Assembly (NCBI GenBank): GCA_002423545.1 | Contig: DIWP01000023.1 | Coordinates: forward strand, 1,988 to 65,987 | Source of the DNA: Thermoleophilia bacterium UBA6103 | Lineage (GTDB): Bacteria > Actinomycetota > Thermoleophilia > UBA2241 | Direction: 5' to 3' | DNA: 64,000 bases | In this document: positions 26,682 to 35,062 of the stretch, in pieces | Numbering within the stretch: position 1 is the first letter of the stretch | Layout: each line of letters starts with the position of its first letter | Program-made: the position numbers and the translations under genes | The notes under the pieces: model-generated | Seen by the model: the letters and a program-made list of their open reading frames with translations, nothing else | Database searches by the model: none | What the model was told of the DNA's origin: nothing

Positions 26682-26837
26682 CGCACACCCCCTTCGAGAA
26701 CGCCGCTTCCCGCGGGCTTCTCCGGACGCTCGTGCCGCTGAGCGTTCTTTTCGCCGAGTGCGATGGCCTGAGGGGAACAGCCTACCTGAGTCAGACTATA
26801 GAAGCCCTCAACCGAGCGATGTCCAGAGCCGGGGGAC

Positions 26838-26908
26838 GATCAGTCCGCCTGAGCGTCCGGAGATGTCACCGCGATCTCACGCCGCGTCGACGCGACCGAT
26901 CGCGGCGT
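26838..26908. repeat. Dispersed intergenic repeat, copy 2
   Basis: Matches copy 1 (22683-22757): ACGATC-GTCCGCC, GCGTCCGGA, GTCACCGCGATCTC, CGACGCGACCGA. It lies just downstream of htrA (minus) and upstream of the ATPase pseudogene's start region. Short, GC-rich, with inverted repeats; REP-like. Confidence 0.7.
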
Positions 26909-26915
26909 CGCCGGT

Positions 26916-28178
26916 TCACAGCTCCGCCGGCCGTTCGCTCAGGGTAGCTTGCACCGTCCTGGTCTCGCCGTCGCGCACGATCGTCACCTCGACCTCGTCG
27001 CCGGGCTTGTGCTCGGTGATGGCGGCGACCAGGTCGTCCATGCTCGTCACCTTCTCGCCGGCGAAGGCCGTGATGACGTCGCCGCCGGTGACGTAGACCT
27101 CGCCCTGCAGTTCGGTCTGCTGCGTGCCTCCCCGCAGCCCGGCCTGTGTGGCCGGGCTGTCGGCCGTCACGTCGACCACCAGCACACCGTCGACAGCCGG
27201 CAGGCCCAGCGCCTCCGCCACGGCGGCGGCGATCGTCTGACCTTGGATGCCGAGCCAGGCGTAGGAGACGCGGCCGTCGTCCTTGAGCTGTCCCATGACG
27301 TCGATCGCCGTATTGATCGGCACCGCGAAGCCGAGCCCCTGGCTGCCGCCCGACTGCGAGGCGATCTGCTCGTTGATGCCGATCACCCGACCGGAGGAGT
27401 CGATCAGCGGGCCGCCCGAGTTGCCCTCGTTGATGGCCGCGTCTGTCTGGATGCCGTTGGAGATGATCATGCCGTTGGGCGCTTCCAGACTGCGGTCGAC
27501 CGCCGAGACGATGCCCTCGGTGAGCGTGAAGTCGTAGCCGAGCGGGTTGCCGATGGCCACCACCGGCTCGCCGACCTTGACGGCGTCGGAGTCGCCGAGC
27601 TCGAGCGGCTGCAGCGTCCCGGCCTTCTTCGGATCGACCTTGAGCAGGGCCACATCGCTGCCCTGATCGACGCCGACGATGGTGGCATCGATCGCGCTGC
27701 TCTGCCCGTCCGCATCCTTGAAGGTCACCGTGACCGCGTCGGCGCGCAGGCCGTCGCTCTCCACGACGTGCGCGTTGGTGAGGATGTAGCCGTCCTCGGA
27801 GACCACGAAGCCCGAGCCCAGTGCCTGTGACGAGCCGGACTGCGGACCGAAGAGGCCCTCCCCGCTCCCGAACGTCGCCAGGACCTCGAGGACACCGGAC
27901 GACGAACGTTCGTAGATCTGCGCCGGCGTCAGCGTCCCGACGCGTGCCGACGTCTCGCTGCTTCCGGTCTGGCCTGAGCCGCCGGCGCCGGACGAATCGC
28001 CGTCATCCTGAGCGATGGCCGCCGCATCGCCGCTGACGATCCTTGTCTCGGTGACCTTGACCGGCAGCACGCCGGCCGCCATGAGCGCCACCAGGATGAC
28101 GCCGACGCTCACGGCGCCGGCCAGGAAGATGCCCAGCCGGGCGCCGGCCTGCTTCACATCGAGCCTTGGTCTGGCCAT
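26916..28178 (-). CDS. HtrA/DegP-type membrane-anchored serine protease with PDZ domain, 420 aa
   Basis: Envelope quality-control protease. Residues about 12-35 form a membrane anchor (LGIFLAGAVSVGVILVALMAAG). A Ser/Gly-rich linker follows. The trypsin-like domain has catalytic His in TNAHVV, Asp in GSDVALLKV, and Ser in GNSGGPLID. A single PDZ domain closes the protein (SPATQAGLRGG ... GGDVITAFAGEKV). ATG at 28178 with GAGGTCCCTC upstream. Length and domain order are standard for actinobacterial HtrA/PepD. Monocistronic; the start faces a tandem-repeat region and a divergent receiver-domain gene. Confidence 0.93.
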   Translation of the reverse strand: MARPRLDVKQAGARLGIFLAGAVSVGVILVALMAAGVLPVKVTETRIVSGDAAAIAQDDGDSSGAGGSGQTGSSETSARVGTLTPAQIYERSSSGVLEVLATFGSGEGLFGPQSGSSQALGSGFVVSEDGYILTNAHVVESDGLRADAVTVTFKDADGQSSAIDATIVGVDQGSDVALLKVDPKKAGTLQPLELGDSDAVKVGEPVVAIGNPLGYDFTLTEGIVSAVDRSLEAPNGMIISNGIQTDAAINEGNSGGPLIDSSGRVIGINEQIASQSGGSQGLGFAVPINTAIDVMGQLKDDGRVSYAWLGIQGQTIAAAVAEALGLPAVDGVLVVDVTADSPATQAGLRGGTQQTELQGEVYVTGGDVITAFAGEKVTSMDDLVAAITEHKPGDEVEVTIVRDGETRTVQATLSERPAEL

Positions 28179-28308
28179 GAGGGACCTCCTCGCACCGCGA
28201 GCGGGGTCGCCGCCACGGTCACTCGTCTCGGGTGTGTCCGGACCAATGGATATCGCGGCCGGCTTGGCGAGAGCTGGCGCCTCGCTGTGAGACATCTGTG
28301 AGTGCAGC

Positions 28309-28382
28309 CCCGGCAGCGCTCCACAGTCCCGACAGCGCTCCACAGTCTCGGCAGCGCTCCACAGTCCCGGCACAGCTCCGGC
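28309..28382. repeat. 19-bp tandem repeats between htrA and the receiver gene
   Basis: Three consecutive units of CCCGGCAGCGCTCCACAGT with one or two changes (28309-28327, 28328-28346, 28347-28365) and a partial fourth. Each holds the palindrome AGCGCT. The array sits in the divergent promoter region, where a multi-site operator is possible. Confidence 0.75.
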
Positions 28383-28433
28383 CCAGCGTCCTCAGAGACG
28401 GCGAACGTACCGTCGCTTCGGAAGGGGGGGGCT

Positions 28434-28841
28434 ATGAGCACACCAGCACGGATCCTGGTCGTCTGCGATGCCGACAGCAGCACCGATGCGTCGGTCCGCG
28501 CGCTCCCGACCGAGCGGTTCGACGTGACGACGGTCCACGACACGGCCGCGGTCTGCGCAGCGGCGAGCGACACCGACCCGTCTCTGGTCCTGCTCGATCT
28601 GCAGATGCCCGGCTACGGCGGCTTCGAGGTCGCGGGACGACTGGCCGTGGACCATCCGGGCATCCCGGTGCTCTATCTCGTCGGCGCCGGGCCGCACGAG
28701 CAGCTGGCCCAAGGCTTCCTGCTCGGCGATGACCTCTGGCTGCGCTCGCCGGCGCCGCCGGAGGAGCTCGCGCGGCGCCTCGACGCTGCGCTGCGGGACG
28801 CCGATCTTGCCTCCGCTTCCGCCGCAGCGGTCAGCGTGTGA
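28434..28841 (+). CDS. Stand-alone receiver-domain (CheY-like) protein, 135 aa
   Basis: Single response-regulator receiver domain without output domain. LVVCDADSS supplies the acidic residues, SLVLLDLQMPGYGGFEVA the phospho-accepting Asp. The conserved Lys of the last loop is not present: the segment reads LWLRSPAPPEELARRL, where KP is expected. That may alter switching. GGAAGGGGGGG precedes the ATG at 28434. No histidine kinase is adjacent. Divergent from htrA, separated by the tandem repeats. Confidence 0.75.
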   Translation: MSTPARILVVCDADSSTDASVRALPTERFDVTTVHDTAAVCAAASDTDPSLVLLDLQMPGYGGFEVAGRLAVDHPGIPVLYLVGAGPHEQLAQGFLLGDDLWLRSPAPPEELARRLDAALRDADLASASAAAVSV

Positions 28842-28887
28842 CCCTGAGCGGCCGCTTCGCCGGTGCGGGCGGGTGGGCAGCCGGCGA

Positions 28888-29018
28888 GGTCAGCGACCGC
28901 GGACGCTGCGCACGGCTCGACGGCCGCCGGGGTCGGCGACCGCAGCCGGCAGGCCTGCAGACCGCGGCCGCCCGGGTCAGCGACCGCGGATGCTGCGTGG
29001 CAGGGGCCGTGAGAGGAA
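28888..29018. repeat. Degenerate 43-44-bp tandem repeat at the 3' end of the glycosylase gene
   Basis: Three units start GGTCAGCGACCGCGGACGCT (28888), GGTCGGCGACCGCAGCCGG (28931) and GGTCAGCGACCGCGGATGCT (28975). Units 1 and 3 match at 22 of the first 23 bases. The third unit includes the last codons of the glycosylase, so the repeat may have extended or replaced its C-terminus. Confidence 0.65.
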
Positions 29019-29753
29019 GCGACTGTCGGCGTCGACGAACCGCCAGGGCGCCGTATCGCCGCCGACGCCGATGCGCGGCGTCGTCACGATGCGCGGCGCC
29101 GGCCCGGTACCGGCCCGCATCCCGCCGCGATCACCCCCGCCGGCCGCAGCGCCACCCGGCTGCTGCGTGACCACGAGCGGCTCGCGCCAGGCCGGCAGCC
29201 CGTTCTGCTCGCGTCCGATGCCCAGCGCCTGGGTGAGCTTGGCCGGCCCGCTGCACAGGACACGGGTGTCCGGAGCGTCGCCGTCACGACCGCCGGCCGC
29301 GATGGGGCCGCGACGACGGCGCATGACGTCGAGGCCGTGTGTGGGCTCGATCGCCCGCAGCAGCACGGCAGCCGCCCGCCCCTCTTCCTCACAGACCAGG
29401 TTGCAGCAGAAGTGCATGCCGTATGTGAAGTAGACGTACAGGTGGCCCGGCGGGCCGAACATGACGGCGTTACGCTCGGTGCAGCCCCGGAAGCCGTGAC
29501 AGCAAGGATCGTCGTGGGCGTAGGCCTCGGTCTCGACGATGCGACCGCCGACGCCGTCGAAGAAGAAGCCGCAGCCGACCAGGTCGCGTGCCACCTTGAG
29601 GACCGGACGATCGTAGAACGCCGCCGGCAGGACCGGCGACCCCGGCGGCGCAACAGGACTCCGGTCGGTCGACGGTCCGGCAGCAGCCGCTGGGACGCGG
29701 GGGCGCGACGCGGAGCCGCCGGGGCGCGACGCCGGCCGCCGGCCGCCGCTCAT
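28977..29753 (-). CDS. 3-methyladenine DNA glycosylase (AAG/MPG family), 258 aa
   Basis: Removes alkylated purines from DNA. Family features: ARDLVGCGF, RIVETEAYAHDDPCCHGFRG with the catalytic Glu of VETEAY, then GHLYVYFTYGMHFCCNLVCE and AVLLRAIEPTHGLDVMRRRR, and CSGPAKLTQALGI. The first 42 residues are a Pro/Ala/Gly/Ser-rich extension and residues about 190-215 another Gly-rich insertion, longer than usual. ATG at 29753 overlaps the argH stop (ATGA), so it is the last gene of the arginine transcription unit, an uncommon pairing that is probably incidental. Confidence 0.88.
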   Translation of the reverse strand: MSGGRRPASRPGGSASRPRVPAAAAGPSTDRSPVAPPGSPVLPAAFYDRPVLKVARDLVGCGFFFDGVGGRIVETEAYAHDDPCCHGFRGCTERNAVMFGPPGHLYVYFTYGMHFCCNLVCEEEGRAAAVLLRAIEPTHGLDVMRRRRGPIAAGGRDGDAPDTRVLCSGPAKLTQALGIGREQNGLPAWREPLVVTQQPGGAAAGGGDRGGMRAGTGPAPRIVTTPRIGVGGDTAPWRFVDADSRFLSRPLPRSIRGR

Positions 29754-31141
29754 GCGCGGCGGGCGGCGGCCGCGTCCATGGCTCGGCGGGCGAGGTCGAG
29801 CTGCTCGTGCACGCGCCCCGGCGAGCTGCCGCCGGCGGCGCTCTTGCCGGCCAGCGAGGCGCTGGGGTCGGCCAGCGCCCGGTAGCCGGCGTCGAGCGCC
29901 GGCGAGAGCTCCGCGACCTCGGCCTCCGGCAACGAGAAGATGTCGACGCCGGACTCCTCGGCACGGCGCACCAGGCCACCGACCAGGTGGTGGGCCTCGC
30001 GGAACGGCATGCCGTTCTTGACAAGGTAGTCGGCCACGTCGGTGGAGAGCAGCGCGCTCTCGCAGGCGGCCCGCATGCGGACCGCCTGGAAGCGTGCCCC
30101 GGCGACGACGCCGGTGATCACCGGCAGCAGCTCGTCGAGACAGTCGACGGCGTCGAAGAGGTAGCGCTTGTCTTCTCGCAGGTCGGTGCTGTACGCCAGC
30201 GGCAGGGCGTGCAGCACGCCGAGCAGTCCGCTGAGGTCGGCGGTCAGTCGCGGCGCCGCGGCGCGCGTGAGCTCGGCGGCGTCGGGATTGCGCTTCTGCG
30301 GCATGATGCTCGAGCCGCCGCTGAACGCGTCGGAGAGACGGACGAACCCGAACTCGGCCGTCGCCCACAGCACCAGCTCGGCGCCCAGACGGCTCAGATG
30401 CGCGCCCAGCAGCGCCGCGAAGCCCAGGTACTCGACCACGAAGTCCCTGTCCGAGACCGCGTCGAGCGAGTTGGGTATGACGCCGTCGAAGCCCAGATCG
30501 GCGGCCTCCGCGTCGCGGTCGAGCTCGTAGTTGAGGCCCACCGCGGCGCCGGCGCCGAGCGGCAGCTGCTGGCACGCGGCGCGCACCGCCGCCAGACGCC
30601 GGCGATCGCGATCGAGCATCCAGAAGTACGCCAGCAGGTGGTGCGCCAGCGACGTGACCTGGGCCCGCTGCAGGTGGGTGTACGAGGGCAGGACCGTCTC
30701 GACGTGGTGCTCGGCCTGCTCGAGCAGCGCCTCCTGCAGCGCGCCCAGCGCCGGATCCTGGCGGTCGATGACGTGACGCAGCTCGAGACGCACGTCGGTG
30801 ACCACCTGATCGTTGCGGCTGCGGCCGGTGTGCAGCTTGGCGCCCGGCGCCCCGATAAGCTCGATCAGACGGCGCTCGATCGCCATGTGCACGTCTTCAT
30901 CCTCGTCGCTGGGGACAAAGTCGCCGGCGGCGATCTCGGCTGCCACCCCGTCAAGGCCGCCGAGGATGGCGTCCAGCTCCAGAGCGTTGAGCACCCGGGC
31001 CCGCCTCAGCGCGCGCGCGTGCGCGCGACTCCCCTCGATGTCCTCGGGCCACAGGCGCCAGTCGAGCGCCAGCGACGAGTTGAGTCGCACGAACGTGGGG
31101 TCGCGTTCGCTCTCGAAGCGTCCGGATCGCGCTACCGTCAT
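29750..31141 (-). CDS. argH: Argininosuccinate lyase, 463 aa
   Basis: Last step of arginine synthesis, splitting argininosuccinate to arginine and fumarate. Fumarase/aspartase superfamily signature GSSIMPQKRNP is present, as are SRNDQVVTDVRLELR and DEDVHMAIERRL. N-terminus RFESERDPTFVRLNSSL then WPEDIEGSRAHARAL fits the family. ATG at 31141. A 35-bp gap separates it from argG upstream; the downstream glycosylase overlaps its stop. Full length. Confidence 0.95.
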   Translation of the reverse strand: MTVARSGRFESERDPTFVRLNSSLALDWRLWPEDIEGSRAHARALRRARVLNALELDAILGGLDGVAAEIAAGDFVPSDEDEDVHMAIERRLIELIGAPGAKLHTGRSRNDQVVTDVRLELRHVIDRQDPALGALQEALLEQAEHHVETVLPSYTHLQRAQVTSLAHHLLAYFWMLDRDRRRLAAVRAACQQLPLGAGAAVGLNYELDRDAEAADLGFDGVIPNSLDAVSDRDFVVEYLGFAALLGAHLSRLGAELVLWATAEFGFVRLSDAFSGGSSIMPQKRNPDAAELTRAAAPRLTADLSGLLGVLHALPLAYSTDLREDKRYLFDAVDCLDELLPVITGVVAGARFQAVRMRAACESALLSTDVADYLVKNGMPFREAHHLVGGLVRRAEESGVDIFSLPEAEVAELSPALDAGYRALADPSASLAGKSAAGGSSPGRVHEQLDLARRAMDAAAARRA

Positions 31142-31176
31142 GCTGCTCGCACCTCCGCCTGCCCTCCGGCCCGGCC

Positions 31177-32391
31177 TTACGCCGGCCCGCCGGCGCCGGT
31201 CTGCTTGCCGACCCGCGCCCACACCTCGATCGGCAGGCCCCAGAGCTCGATGAAGCCCTGCGCCGCCTCGTGCGAGAAGTCGTCGTCGGCCGTGTACGTC
31301 ACGAGATTGTAGTTGTAGATGGAGTTCGGCGACCTGCGGCCCTCGGGCACACAGTTACCCTTGTAGTAGCGCAGCCGGATGGTGCCGCTCACCCGCTCCT
31401 GGGTGCTGAACAGGAACGCCTTACAGGCGTCGGTGAGCGGGTCGAACCACTGGCCCTCGTAGATCATGTCGGCCAGCTTCTGCTCGATGGTGCGCTTGAA
31501 GTGGATGAGGTCGCGCGTGAGCACCAGGTCCTCGAGTTCCTTGTGGGCGGCGATGAGCGACAGCGCCGCCGGCACCTCGTAGATCTCGCGGCTCTTGATG
31601 CCCACCAGGCGGTTCTCGATCATGTCGACGCGGCCGAAGCCGTGCGCGCCGGCGATCCTGTCGATGTGCTCGATGAGCTGAACGAGCCCCATCTTCTGCC
31701 CGTCGACGGCCACCGGCACGCCCTGTTCGAAGTCCACCTCGACGATCTGCGGCTCGTCGGGGGCGTCCTGGGCCGAGACGGTCCACGCGTAGGCGTCCTC
31801 GGGTGGAGCCACCCACGGATCCTCCAGGATGCCGCACTCGTTGGACCGGCCCCAGAGGTTCTCGTCGATGGAGTACGGGCTCTTCTTGGTGAGCGGCACC
31901 GGGATGCCCCGCTCGGCCACGTAGTCGAGCAGCTCTTCACGGCTCATGCCCCACTCACGCGCCGGGCCGAGGATCTGCAGGCTGGGATCGAGGCTGCGCA
32001 CGCCGATCTCGATCCGCACCTGGTCATTTCCTTTGGCCGTGCAGCCGTGGGCCACAGCGCCGGCCCCGTGCTGGTGCGCCTTCTCCACCAGCTTCTTGGC
32101 GATCAGCGGCCGCGACAGCGACGAGACCAGCGGGTACTTGTCTTCATAGAGGGCGTTGGCCATGAGCGCCGGCAGGATGTAGTCCTGCGCCAGCTCGTCC
32201 TTGGCGTCGATGGCCTCGGCGGCCACGGCGCCGGCCGCAAGGGCGCGTTCGACGAGCTTGTCGACATCCTTCATGCGACCGACGTCGACCAGCACGGCCA
32301 CGACGTCGAGGCCCTTGTTCTCCTTGATCCACGGGATGAGTGCCGAGGTATCGAGACCGCCGGAATAGGCGAGGATGACCTTGTCAGACAC
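31177..32391 (-). CDS. argG: Argininosuccinate synthase, 404 aa
   Basis: Condenses citrulline and aspartate using ATP. The ATP pyrophosphatase P-loop AYSGGLDTSALIPW lies at residues 8-21. Other family segments: HGCTAKGNDQVRIEI, SIDENLWGRSNECG, and MIENRLVGIKSREIYEVPA. GTG start at 32391 with AAAGGAACC upstream. Length is normal (about 400). In the arg cluster between argR and argH, all on the minus strand. Confidence 0.96.
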   Translation of the reverse strand: MSDKVILAYSGGLDTSALIPWIKENKGLDVVAVLVDVGRMKDVDKLVERALAAGAVAAEAIDAKDELAQDYILPALMANALYEDKYPLVSSLSRPLIAKKLVEKAHQHGAGAVAHGCTAKGNDQVRIEIGVRSLDPSLQILGPAREWGMSREELLDYVAERGIPVPLTKKSPYSIDENLWGRSNECGILEDPWVAPPEDAYAWTVSAQDAPDEPQIVEVDFEQGVPVAVDGQKMGLVQLIEHIDRIAGAHGFGRVDMIENRLVGIKSREIYEVPAALSLIAAHKELEDLVLTRDLIHFKRTIEQKLADMIYEGQWFDPLTDACKAFLFSTQERVSGTIRLRYYKGNCVPEGRRSPNSIYNYNLVTYTADDDFSHEAAQGFIELWGLPIEVWARVGKQTGAGGPA

Positions 32392-32508
32392 GGGTGGTTC
32401 CTTTCATCACGAGTCGATACGAGAGAGACTGCTGCCGTCACACGAGGCGCGCCAAGGGGCCATCTCGCCCCCTGGTGACGACCGTTCCCCCGGCCGTCGA
32501 GAGCGGGC

Positions 32509-33009
32509 TCAGGCGTGGCGCAGCTCGTCCAGGTAGGCCTTGATCTGCTCGGCCATCTCGGCGCCCCGCGTCACGATGATGGCCGTGTCGTCGCCGGCCA
32601 CCGTGCCCACGATGTCGGCGTGGTTGAGGTTGTCCAGCGAGCGGGCGACCGTCTGCGCGGTGCCGATCTCGCAGCGCACCACCACCAGGTTCTGCGCCGC
32701 CACGATCAGCAGACAGAACTCCTTGAGCACGTGCGCGGCCGTGCGCGCCGGGTCGCGAGGATGCTCGCGCAGCGACATGACGTAGCGCGGCCGGCCCAGA
32801 TGGGTACGGACCTTCTGCAGCTCCAGCTCCCGGATGTCTCGCGACACCGTGGCCTGCGTCACCGGGCACCCGAGCGCCTGCAACGCCGCCACCAGCTCGC
32901 GCTGCGTCCCGATCTCGCGCTGGCCGACGATCTTCTGGATCAGCTTCTGCCGCTCCACCTTGCCCGGCTGCCCGGCCGTGACGCCACGGATCTGCTGCCG
33001 TACTGCCAT
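32509..33009 (-). CDS. argR: Arginine repressor ArgR, 166 aa
   Basis: Hexameric arginine-sensing repressor. N-terminal winged helix: RQKLIQKIVGQREIGTQREL then TQATVSRDIRELELQKVR. C-terminal arginine-binding and trimerisation domain: NLVVVRCEIGTAQTVARSLD and GTVAGDDTAIIVTR, with the GDDT motif. About 15 residues longer at the N-terminus than usual. ATG at 33009. Expected to bind the ARG boxes seen at 33054-33066, 34097-34113 and 37762-37778. Confidence 0.95.
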   Translation of the reverse strand: MAVRQQIRGVTAGQPGKVERQKLIQKIVGQREIGTQRELVAALQALGCPVTQATVSRDIRELELQKVRTHLGRPRYVMSLREHPRDPARTAAHVLKEFCLLIVAAQNLVVVRCEIGTAQTVARSLDNLNHADIVGTVAGDDTAIIVTRGAEMAEQIKAYLDELRHA

Positions 33010-33053
33010 GGTCCTCGCTCGCCCCCTTTGCGCCCCCGGCTGCGCTCATCGAC

Positions 33054-33066
33054 GCATAATCGATGC
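33054..33066. promoter_or_regulatory. ARG-box-like palindrome upstream of argR
   Basis: GCAT-AATCG-ATGC, 43 bp before the argR start, fits autoregulation by ArgR. On the minus strand the same bases contain ATGCGTCGATGA, a three-codon Met-Arg-Arg frame; I give that little weight. Confidence 0.5.
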
Positions 33067-33153
33067 AGAGAATAGCCAACAGCGGCCGCGAAGTATACAG
33101 ACCGGCCGGATCGCCTGATGCGCGGACCGTCAAAACCTGAGGGGCGGCGCCGT

Positions 33154-33846
33154 TCACAGAGGCATCGCCATCGCCGCCACCGCGCCGGCCGGGATGATCT
33201 TGGTGCCGCACCCCGCGTCGGTGAGGACCTCCAGCAGGAGGGCGTGCTCGACGCGCCCGTCGATGATGTGGGCGCTGGCCACGCCGGCCTCGAGGGCCCG
33301 CCGCACAGCGGCCAGTTGCAGCTGCACATCGGGGGCCACCTTGCCGGCCGCCGTGAGCGCCCCGAGAGTGCTCAGATCGCACTCCGGCAAGATCAACGTC
33401 TCGTGTGCCTGCTCCACCAGCAGGCCACCGGCGTCGTTCATCAGCACGAGCTTCTCGGCGTGGGCGGTGGCGGCCAGCTCGCCGGCCAACTGAAGCGGCG
33501 CTTCGCCGGCGTCGAGCACCGGCACTTTCTCATCGGTCAGCAGATCCGGCAGCGCCGCCACGACAGCCGCCGTCTCTCCCGCCGCCACCTGCCGTGGCGC
33601 CGGGGTGGCGCCGTGCTTCTCGAGGAGTCCGGCGAAGCCGCCGGCGGCGCCGGCTCCGTCGACCACCACCGGCTGCATGCCGACCATGCGCAGCAGCGTG
33701 ACGTCGGCAGCCAGCAGGTCGCGCAGCCGCGGCGAGTGCGCGGTCACCCCGTCGGGCTGGATGACCATCACCTTGCCCCAGAAGCGACGGATCCAGGGCA
33801 TCGCTTCTATCAGGGTCTTGACGGTCTTCATCTGCTTCACGGTCAT
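33154..33846 (-). CDS. Degenerate paralogue of acetylglutamate kinase (probable pseudo-kinase), 230 aa
   Basis: Aligns along its length with the argB product in this window (RFWGKVMVIQPDG against RFWGATIVIKYGG; LVLMNDAGGLL; VASAHIIDGRVEHALLLEVLTDAGCGTKI). Key catalytic parts are lost: the Lys of IKYGG is Gln, HGGGPQ is DGAGAAG, and about 75 residues of the middle region including NKDLV are missing. It should not phosphorylate N-acetylglutamate. The arginine-binding-type C-terminus is best kept, so a regulatory or structural role is possible. ATG at 33846 (alternatives 33831). It has its own ArgR-controlled promoter and leader ORF. Not an obvious pseudogene: the frame is intact. Confidence 0.75.
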   Translation of the reverse strand: MTVKQMKTVKTLIEAMPWIRRFWGKVMVIQPDGVTAHSPRLRDLLAADVTLLRMVGMQPVVVDGAGAAGGFAGLLEKHGATPAPRQVAAGETAAVVAALPDLLTDEKVPVLDAGEAPLQLAGELAATAHAEKLVLMNDAGGLLVEQAHETLILPECDLSTLGALTAAGKVAPDVQLQLAAVRRALEAGVASAHIIDGRVEHALLLEVLTDAGCGTKIIPAGAVAAMAMPL

Positions 33847-33942
33847 GGTACGGCTCCAGTGCGGATCGAAGCGGGTCGGGCGAGAGCGGCCGTCTCGGAC
33901 GGTGCAGGGGCCGGCAGATGAAGGTGGGAGGACGGACCGCCG

Positions 33943-34074
33943 TCAGGCGCGCCCGCACCGACCGCCGGCCGCCCGCACACGTCGGACGGCCGTGGGTCGC
34001 ACACGGCGGCGAAGAGCGGCACGGACGGCGTCCGTGCGCTCGCAGGCTGTGGTCTCTCCGCTGATCTGCCGCAT
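33943..34074 (-). CDS. Arg-rich leader ORF upstream of the argB paralogue, 43 aa
   Basis: ATG at 34074 lies ten bases after a TACACT -10 box, so the message would start almost at the AUG. The peptide begins MRQISGE and ends RPTAVRRVRAAGGRCGRA; 12 of 43 residues are Arg. It aligns at both ends with the leader ORF at 37468-37740 (MRQTPD ... RPSAVRRSGSSGGSGLRA). A peptide whose translation depends on charged Arg-tRNA upstream of an arginine gene could act in attenuation. No ribosome-binding site. Could also be noncoding leader with a shared origin. Confidence 0.5.
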   Translation of the reverse strand: MRQISGETTACERTDAVRAALRRRVRPTAVRRVRAAGGRCGRA

Positions 34075-34084
34075 GGTGGGCGGC

Positions 34085-34113
34085 AGTGTACTCGGCTTCA
34101 TACCCATATGCAA
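34085..34113 (-). promoter_or_regulatory. ArgR-controlled internal promoter before the argB paralogue
   Basis: Minus strand: TTGCAT (34113-34108), 17-bp spacer, TACACT (34090-34085). The -35 is part of an ARG-box-like dyad TTGCAT-ATGGG-TATGAA (34113-34097). The layout is the same as at argC (37778-37749). A second dyad GCATGAGTAGTATGC (34146-34132) overlaps the argB stop. Confidence 0.65.
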
Positions 34114-34141
34114 CTCTCGCGCCGTGACGACTGCATACTAC

Positions 34142-35062
34142 TCATGCCACTACCTTGGTCCCGCAGCCCGCGTCGGTGAGGATCTCCAGCAGCAGCGCGT
34201 GATCCACGCGGCCGTCGACGATGTGGGCACTGCGGACGCCGGCCTGCAGCGCCGTGCGCACGGCCGCCACCTTGGGCACCATGCCGCCGCCGACGGCGCC
34301 GGCCGCCTCGAGAGCATCGAGCTCGCCGAGGCGGCACTCGTCGATGACGCGCTCGCCGCCCCTGGCGGGCGCCAGCACGCCGGGCACGTCGGTGAGCAGC
34401 AGCAGCTTCTCGGCGCCGAGCGCCGCCGCCAGGGCGCCGGCCACTGTGTCGGCGTTGACGTTGTAGGCCTGGCCCGCCTCGTCGGCGCCGATGCTGGCGA
34501 CGATCGGGATGGCACCCTCAGAGAGCAGCTCCAGCACGCCGGTGTTGACCTCACGGACCCGGCCGACCAGGCCGATGTCGATCGGCTGCCCTTCATCGTC
34601 CTGATGCGCCAGCCGCTCGGTCACCAGCAGCTGCCCGTCCTCCCCGGAGAGGCCGACCGCGGTGCCGCCGTTGCGGTGCACCAGCCCGACCAGGTCCTTG
34701 TTGACCTTGCCGACCAGGACCATCCTGGCGACCTCCATCGTCTCCTCGTCGGTGACCCGGTGGCCGCGGACGAAGGTGGCGTCCATGCCCAGGCGCTGCA
34801 TCATCTGCGTCACCTGTGGTCCGCCACCGTGCACCACGATCGGCCGCATGCCGACCAGCCGCAGCAGCACCACGTCGCGGGCGAACTCTTCCTGCAGGCG
34901 GCGCGAGGTCATGGCAGCGCCGCCGTACTTGATCACGATGGTCGCGCCCCAGAAGCGCTGGATGTACGGCATCGATTCCAGCAGCGTGCCGACTGTGCGT
35001 TCCTGACGGTCCCCGGGGTCGGAGGTGGGCAGCGCCGCGCAGAGCGCTTCGAGGGGGGTCAT
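34142..35062 (-). CDS. argB: Acetylglutamate kinase, 306 aa
   Basis: Phosphorylates N-acetylglutamate, the committed and usually feedback-controlled step. Catalytic motifs intact: IVIKYGGAAM (Lys), VVHGGGPQVTQMM, VNKDLVGLVHRNGG, NADTVAGALA, KLLLLTDVPG and HALLLEILTDAGCGTKV. N-terminal helix residues ESMPYIQRFWG are the type that support arginine-sensitive hexamers. The ATG at 35062 overlaps the argJ stop (ATGA). Full length. Confidence 0.95.
   Translation of the reverse strand: MTPLEALCAALPTSDPGDRQERTVGTLLESMPYIQRFWGATIVIKYGGAAMTSRRLQEEFARDVVLLRLVGMRPIVVHGGGPQVTQMMQRLGMDATFVRGHRVTDEETMEVARMVLVGKVNKDLVGLVHRNGGTAVGLSGEDGQLLVTERLAHQDDEGQPIDIGLVGRVREVNTGVLELLSEGAIPIVASIGADEAGQAYNVNADTVAGALAAALGAEKLLLLTDVPGVLAPARGGERVIDECRLGELDALEAAGAVGGGMVPKVAAVRTALQAGVRSAHIVDGRVDHALLLEILTDAGCGTKVVA

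Noticed and set aside
28309..28382. CRISPR array
   Set aside because: Units are contiguous 19-bp tandem copies without spacers, and no cas genes are present.
28842..28976. Coding extension after the receiver gene
   Set aside because: Open frames here come from the 43-44-bp tandem repeat and have no other support.
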